Of a DNA stretch of 26,593 nt, positions 23,680-26,593 are shown piece by piece. A program made the translations under genes and the position numbers. How positions within the stretch are numbered: the stretch's first letter is position 1; each line of letters begins with the position of its first letter. This stretch comes from JBEAOO01 sp041164825 (lineage in GTDB: Bacteria; Pseudomonadota; Gammaproteobacteria; Burkholderiales; Burkholderiaceae_C): NCBI GenBank assembly GCA_041164825.1, contig JBEAOO010000127.1, positions 1-26,593 of the forward strand. The letters run 5' to 3'. The notes below the pieces were generated by a model. The model was given only the letters and a program-made list of their open reading frames with translations, ran no database searches and was not told the origin of the DNA.

Positions 23680-24207
23680 ATGAACTTGACTGCCGTCGCT
23701 CTTTGGGCCTGGTTGCCACTGGGGCTCGCCGCCTGCGCCCCTGCCTTGAACTGGCGCGATGTGCGTTGGGCAGAGGCGGACGTGATGCTGCAGTTTCCTT
23801 GCAAGCCCGACGTGGTGAGCCGCCAGGTGCCGTTGGCGGGGCGTCAGGTGCGCATGTCCCTGAGCTCTTGTCAGGCGGACGGCATCACGTTTGCACTGAG
23901 TCACGCCGAGTTCGCGACGACTGAGGAGGCGTCGTTGGCCTTGGCGAGCCTGCGCGATGCTGCGCGCTCTCATTTGGGCGGCGAGGCGCAGCAGATGCCG
24001 ATGGTCGCGGTGCCGGGCATGGCGCAGCACCCGGGGTCGCAGCGTTGGCGGGTGCGCGCGCAGCGGCCCGGTGGGGCGGGTGAGTTGCAGCAGCAGGTGT
24101 TGCTGTTCACCCGCGGCGCGCGCGTCTACCAAGCCACCCTGATGGCGGAGCGGCCGCGCGACGACGCTGCCGACACCTTCTTCGCCAGCCTGCGTTTGCC
24201 GCACTGA
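23680..24207 (+). CDS. Small putative lipoprotein, unknown function
   Basis: A 175-residue protein starting MNLTAVALWAWLPLGLAAC. The lipobox LAAC places the lipidated cysteine at residue 19, so it is likely membrane-anchored on the periplasmic side. The mature part contains two further cysteines (FPCKPDV and SSCQADG) that could form a disulfide, and a mixed alpha/beta pattern ending in TFFASLRLPH. I do not recognise the family. ATG 23680 is preferred over the earlier in-frame ATG 23575 because it gives a signal peptide and lies 6 nt after GATAAT. The PTS gene begins 160 bp later on the same strand. Confidence 0.75.
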   Translation: MNLTAVALWAWLPLGLAACAPALNWRDVRWAEADVMLQFPCKPDVVSRQVPLAGRQVRMSLSSCQADGITFALSHAEFATTEEASLALASLRDAARSHLGGEAQQMPMVAVPGMAQHPGSQRWRVRAQRPGGAGELQQQVLLFTRGARVYQATLMAERPRDDAADTFFASLRLPH

Positions 24208-24354
24208 TGTGAGACGTGTGGGGTGTGGTGCGGCGACGTGGGGGGCGGTCTGGCGCCCGGGCGCGGCGCGCTGATGCATCAAGCCTGCCGGGCGAGGCTG
24301 CGGGCGTTGTGGGGCGGGCGAGCCACGCTGCCCGTTGGGCGTCGCGGTTGAGCG

Positions 24355-24360
24355 GATAAT
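24355..24360 (+). promoter_or_regulatory. -10-like hexamer 7 nt before the EIIA gene
   Basis: GATAAT, spacer CTGCCGC, then ATG at 24368. No Shine-Dalgarno sequence lies between them. Confidence 0.45.
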
Positions 24361-24367
24361 CTGCCGC

Positions 24368-24826
24368 ATGGCTGGACTGCTGATCATTGCCCACGCGCCG
24401 CTGGCGTCTTCCTTGAAGGCGGTGGCGTGTCACACGTTTCCCGATTGCGGGGCGCAGTTGATCGCACTCGATGTGTGGCCTGACACGCCCATCGAAGAGG
24501 TGGAGGCCAGTGCCCGCGAGGCCTTGGAGCATGTGCGCGACCCCGATGCACTCATCTTCACCGATGTGTTCGGCGCCACGCCCTGCAATGTGGCGCAGCG
24601 CTTGGCCAGCAGCACCGAGGGGGGGCAGGTCAAGCTCATCGCCGGTGTCAATGTGCCGATGTTGTGGCGCTCACTCTCCTACGCCCACGAGCCGATCGAC
24701 ACGCTGGTGGTGCGTGCCATGGCAGGCGCGTCGCAGGGCGTGATGCACGTGGCCAGCTCCCGACCCCAGAACCAAGCTTCCAAACCAGGCGGACATGATC
24801 AGAACCACGCTCACCATCAGCAATAA
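24368..24826 (+). CDS. PTS EIIA, mannose-family (regulatory PTS component)
   Basis: A 152-residue cytoplasmic phosphocarrier. The active His is H9 in LLIIAHAPLASSLK, and the motif TDVFGATPCNVAQRL and the GVNVPMLWRSL segment are typical of EIIA(Man) domains. No EIIB, EIIC or EIID gene follows, so this belongs to the permease-less PTS common in Burkholderiales, thought to be regulatory. The C-terminal ~25 residues (from about ASSRPQNQ) are polar and His-rich and overlap ptsH by 32 bp. ATG 24368 is chosen because the family starts just before the LLIIAHA strand. Confidence 0.92.
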   Translation: MAGLLIIAHAPLASSLKAVACHTFPDCGAQLIALDVWPDTPIEEVEASAREALEHVRDPDALIFTDVFGATPCNVAQRLASSTEGGQVKLIAGVNVPMLWRSLSYAHEPIDTLVVRAMAGASQGVMHVASSRPQNQASKPGGHDQNHAHHQQ

Positions 24827-25064
24827 ACTCGGCCTGCACGCGCGGGCTTCGGCCAAGTTCACCAAGTTGGCGGGCGGCTTTCGGAGCGAGATTTTCATGT
24901 CGCGCAACGGCCGTCGCGTCAATGCCAAAAGCATCATGGGCGTGATGATGCTAGCCGCAGGCATGGGCAGCGAGGTGGAATTGGAAGTCGAGGGCGAGGA
25001 CGAGCAGGCTGCCTCGGCCGCTTTGATCGCGCTCATCAACGACAAGTTCGGCGAAGGGCAGTGA
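24795..25064 (+). CDS. ptsH: Phosphocarrier protein HPr
   Basis: An 89-residue protein carrying phosphate from enzyme I to EIIA. The active-site His is H15 in KLGLHARAS. The regulatory serine position is S46 in AKSIMGVMML, a site recognised by HPr kinase where that enzyme exists. Length is normal. The start codon lies inside the EIIA gene, 32 bp before its stop, implying translational coupling. It is convergent with the acyltransferase gene, 38 bp away. Confidence 0.96.
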   Translation: MIRTTLTISNKLGLHARASAKFTKLAGGFRSEIFMSRNGRRVNAKSIMGVMMLAAGMGSEVELEVEGEDEQAASAALIALINDKFGEGQ

Positions 25065-25102
25065 GCTCCTGGCTTGTGCCCGTGCGGTGATCCGCGCCGG
25101 GT

Positions 25103-25936
25103 TCAGGCGCCCATGAAGTGACGCAGGTAGCGGGCCGGGAGGTCGGCGGTGCGCATCATCAGGGGCAGGTCGGCGGTGTTGAAATCGGGGTCCCATGCCG
25201 GGGCGCCGAGCAGCTTGGCGCCGCAGCGCAGGTAGCCCTTGATCAGTGCGGGCGGCTCGACATCCAGGCCGCGGTCCAACTCGTTCACCGGCAGCGGCAG
25301 GTGCGGCGTCACATGCCACTCTGCGGCGGCCAAGTGCGTCTGGCGCAGTTTGTCCCACAGGCTGGCGGCACTGTGGCCGCCGTCGCGGATGCCCACGCTG
25401 GCGCAGCCGACCATCGTGTCGAGCTTGTTACGCACCATGAACTCCGCCAGTGCGCCCCAGAGCGTCATGATGGCGCCGCCCGAGCGCCAAGCCGGGTCCA
25501 CGCACGAGCGTCCCAACTCCACCATGCGTGAGCGCAGCGGATCGAGGCTGCTGAGATCAAATTCGGTGTCGCTGTAGAGGCCGCCGGCGCGGCGTGCGGC
25601 GTCAGGCGTCATCAGGCGATAGGTGCCGATGACGGGGCCTGGGGCGCCAGGGCGGCCGGGGGCGCGGACCAGCAGGTGTTCACAAAAAGCGTCGAAGCGG
25701 TCCACGTCGTGCCCCTTGGGTGCGCCATCGGGCGGTGCCAGGCGGGCGCCCATTTCGCCGACGAACACGCGGTAGCGCAGCCGCTGGGCTTCGCGCAGCT
25801 CGTCTTCGCTGCGTGCCCAGGTGGCTTCCAGCACCGGCGCCGCCTGCCGAGCCGGCGTGGCGGCCGCAGGGCTGCGCCGTGTGTCGCCGAGGATGAGTTG
25901 AGACAGGGGCAAGGTGGGCATGGGTAGTTCGCGCAT
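25103..25936 (-). CDS. OlsB-like GNAT N-acyltransferase (ornithine lipid/hemolysin family)
   Basis: A 277-residue protein with the long-chain N-acyl amino acid synthase or acetyltransferase-5 signature: LREAQRLRYRVFVGEMGA, then DRFDAFCEHLLV, VIGTYRLMTP and VELGRSCVDPAWRSGGAIMTLW. This fold matches OlsB, which acylates ornithine as the first step of ornithine-lipid synthesis, and related hemolysin-like proteins. No olsA-type gene is adjacent, so the substrate is inferred. MRELPMP at 25936 is one start and the Met at 25921 is an alternative. It is unusual that it lies on the opposite strand between ptsH and ptsI. Confidence 0.82.
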   Translation of the reverse strand: MRELPMPTLPLSQLILGDTRRSPAAATPARQAAPVLEATWARSEDELREAQRLRYRVFVGEMGARLAPPDGAPKGHDVDRFDAFCEHLLVRAPGRPGAPGPVIGTYRLMTPDAARRAGGLYSDTEFDLSSLDPLRSRMVELGRSCVDPAWRSGGAIMTLWGALAEFMVRNKLDTMVGCASVGIRDGGHSAASLWDKLRQTHLAAAEWHVTPHLPLPVNELDRGLDVEPPALIKGYLRCGAKLLGAPAWDPDFNTADLPLMMRTADLPARYLRHFMGA

Positions 25937-26090
25937 GTCGGGCTCCGTGGGGCTGGCTCAGTGGATCTGGTCGTGATGCTCGGGCGCAGCCGTGACGCGG
26001 CCATGAAGACGCGATGAACGCTGGGTGACAGCGTTTGTGCGCCGAGCCCGAGAGGCTGGGCTGTCCCCAATGCGCCAAGCGCTGCGCCGC

Positions 26091-26099
26091 TGCTAGCAT
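26091..26099 (+). promoter_or_regulatory. Extended -10-like element 6 nt before ptsI
   Basis: TGCTAGCAT (TG, one base, TAGCAT) is followed by CGGCCC and ATG 26106. It gives ptsI a promoter of its own, which it needs because an opposite-strand gene separates it from ptsH. Confidence 0.45.
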
Positions 26100-26105
26100 C
26101 GGCCC

Positions 26106-26593
26106 ATGAGTTTTCAGGTTTTCGGTCAACCCGTGTCCCGGGGCGTTGCCATCGGTCGGGCGGTGCTGGTGGCTTCCAGCCGAGTCGACGTGGCGCACTA
26201 CTTCATCGATGCCGTCGGCATTGATGCCGAGGTGGCCCGCCTGCGCGTGGCGCGCGACGCCGTCGCGAACGAACTGAGCACCTTGCAAAAAGACCTGCCC
26301 GACGATGCGCCCGGCGAACTGGCCGCGCTCTTGGACGTGCACCTGATGCTGCTGCACGACGACACCCTGGCCGTGGCCACCAAGCAGTGGATCCAGGAGC
26401 GGCACTACAACGCCGAATGGGCACTGTCGGCGCAGCTGGAGGTGCTGGCGCGCCAGTTTGACGAGATGGAAGACGAGTATCTGCGCGAGCGCAAGGCCGA
26501 TCTGGAGCAGGTCGTGGAGGGCTTGCTGGGCGCTTTTATGATGTTTAGTCGTGTTTACTATTGTCTGGTTTTGGCATCTCGTTTGTCGTATCA
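26106..26593 (+). CDS. ptsI: Phosphoenolpyruvate-protein phosphotransferase (enzyme I), N-terminal part only
   Basis: Enzyme I takes phosphate from PEP and passes it to HPr. About 140 residues of genuine N-terminal sequence are visible: FGQPVSRGVAIGRAVL, the helical HPr-binding region (DVHLMLLHDDTL, then AEWALSAQLEVLARQFDEM), and EDEYLRERKADLEQVV. The active-site His and catalytic barrel lie beyond the right edge. From about 26533 the reading continues without a stop but becomes AT-rich and no longer resembles enzyme I, so the last ~20 codons are probably foreign or misjoined. Confidence 0.9.
   Translation, partial: MSFQVFGQPVSRGVAIGRAVLVASSRVDVAHYFIDAVGIDAEVARLRVARDAVANELSTLQKDLPDDAPGELAALLDVHLMLLHDDTLAVATKQWIQERHYNAEWALSAQLEVLARQFDEMEDEYLRERKADLEQVVEGLLGAFMMFSRVYYCLVLASRLSY
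26533..26593. other. AT-rich terminal segment, possible junction inside ptsI
   Basis: The last 61 bases have 22 G or C (about 36%), while the surrounding DNA is strongly GC-rich. The translation (FMMFSRVYYCLVLASRLSY) departs from enzyme I immediately after the conserved ERKADLEQVV helix. It could be the edge of an inserted element, a chimeric read end or an assembly fault. Confidence 0.6.

Noticed and set aside
1..26593. CRISPR arrays, tRNA or rRNA genes, transposases, prophage genes, toxin-antitoxin pairs
   Set aside because: I looked for them on both strands and saw none that I could support.

Overview
The window is GC-rich bacterial chromosome, densely coding on both strands, and reads as a betaproteobacterium of the Burkholderiales, most likely Comamonadaceae. 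This is inferred from protein style and gene order: phoH-ybeY, ruvAB, a D-Ala-D-Ala carboxypeptidase-ybeD-lipB-lipA run, hemB beside a HemJ-like gene, DUF1840, and an EIIA(Man)-HPr-EI phosphotransferase set. Almost everything is core housekeeping. I see no phage, plasmid, transposase, CRISPR array, rRNA or tRNA. The accessory-looking material is in the intergenic DNA.

Layout. 1-1364: end of a binding-protein-dependent ABC importer (permease C-terminus, then ATPase). 1495-5957: a cyclic-di-GMP module (DUF3391/HD-GYP overlapping PAS-GGDEF-EAL by 4 bp) behind a sigma-28-like promoter, then DUF1840 and a histidine phosphatase. 5975-6220: two head-to-head palindromic elements with different stems but the same loop core. 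6252-7935: ruvAB. 7995-10646: a NarL/FixJ-type regulator and its membrane sensor kinase. 10729-11009: a second long palindromic element. 11023-12506: phoH and ybeY. 12595-14733: hemB and a CorA-like transporter on the minus strand. 14849-14979: a likely small RNA with a canonical terminator. 15057-17595: HemJ-like protein, VanZ-like protein, 2Fe-2S ferredoxin and an alpha/beta hydrolase. 17664-20876: the lipoate operon led by a penicillin-binding carboxypeptidase. 20976-23389: a TlpA-like thioredoxin, DUF4197 and a degenerate kinase-receiver protein. 23680-26593: a lipoprotein, EIIA(Man), HPr, an OlsB-like acyltransferase on the opposite strand, and the start of ptsI, whose last ~60 bases are abruptly AT-rich.

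Together the genes cover c-di-GMP signalling, recombinational repair, RNA maturation and ribosome quality control, tetrapyrrole and lipoate synthesis, cell-wall trimming and a permease-less regulatory PTS.

The observations I rate highest are: (1) the paired hairpin elements at 5975-6220, where stems vary but stay paired and every wobble pair falls on the strand carrying the shared core; (2) a repeated layout in which a -10-like hexamer sits 6-7 nt before the start codon of seven genes, suggesting leaderless mRNAs; (3) the small-RNA candidate with an unpaired CCUCC loop; (4) the 280-bp palindromic element before phoH; and (5) a kinase-receiver protein that has lost its phosphotransfer residues.
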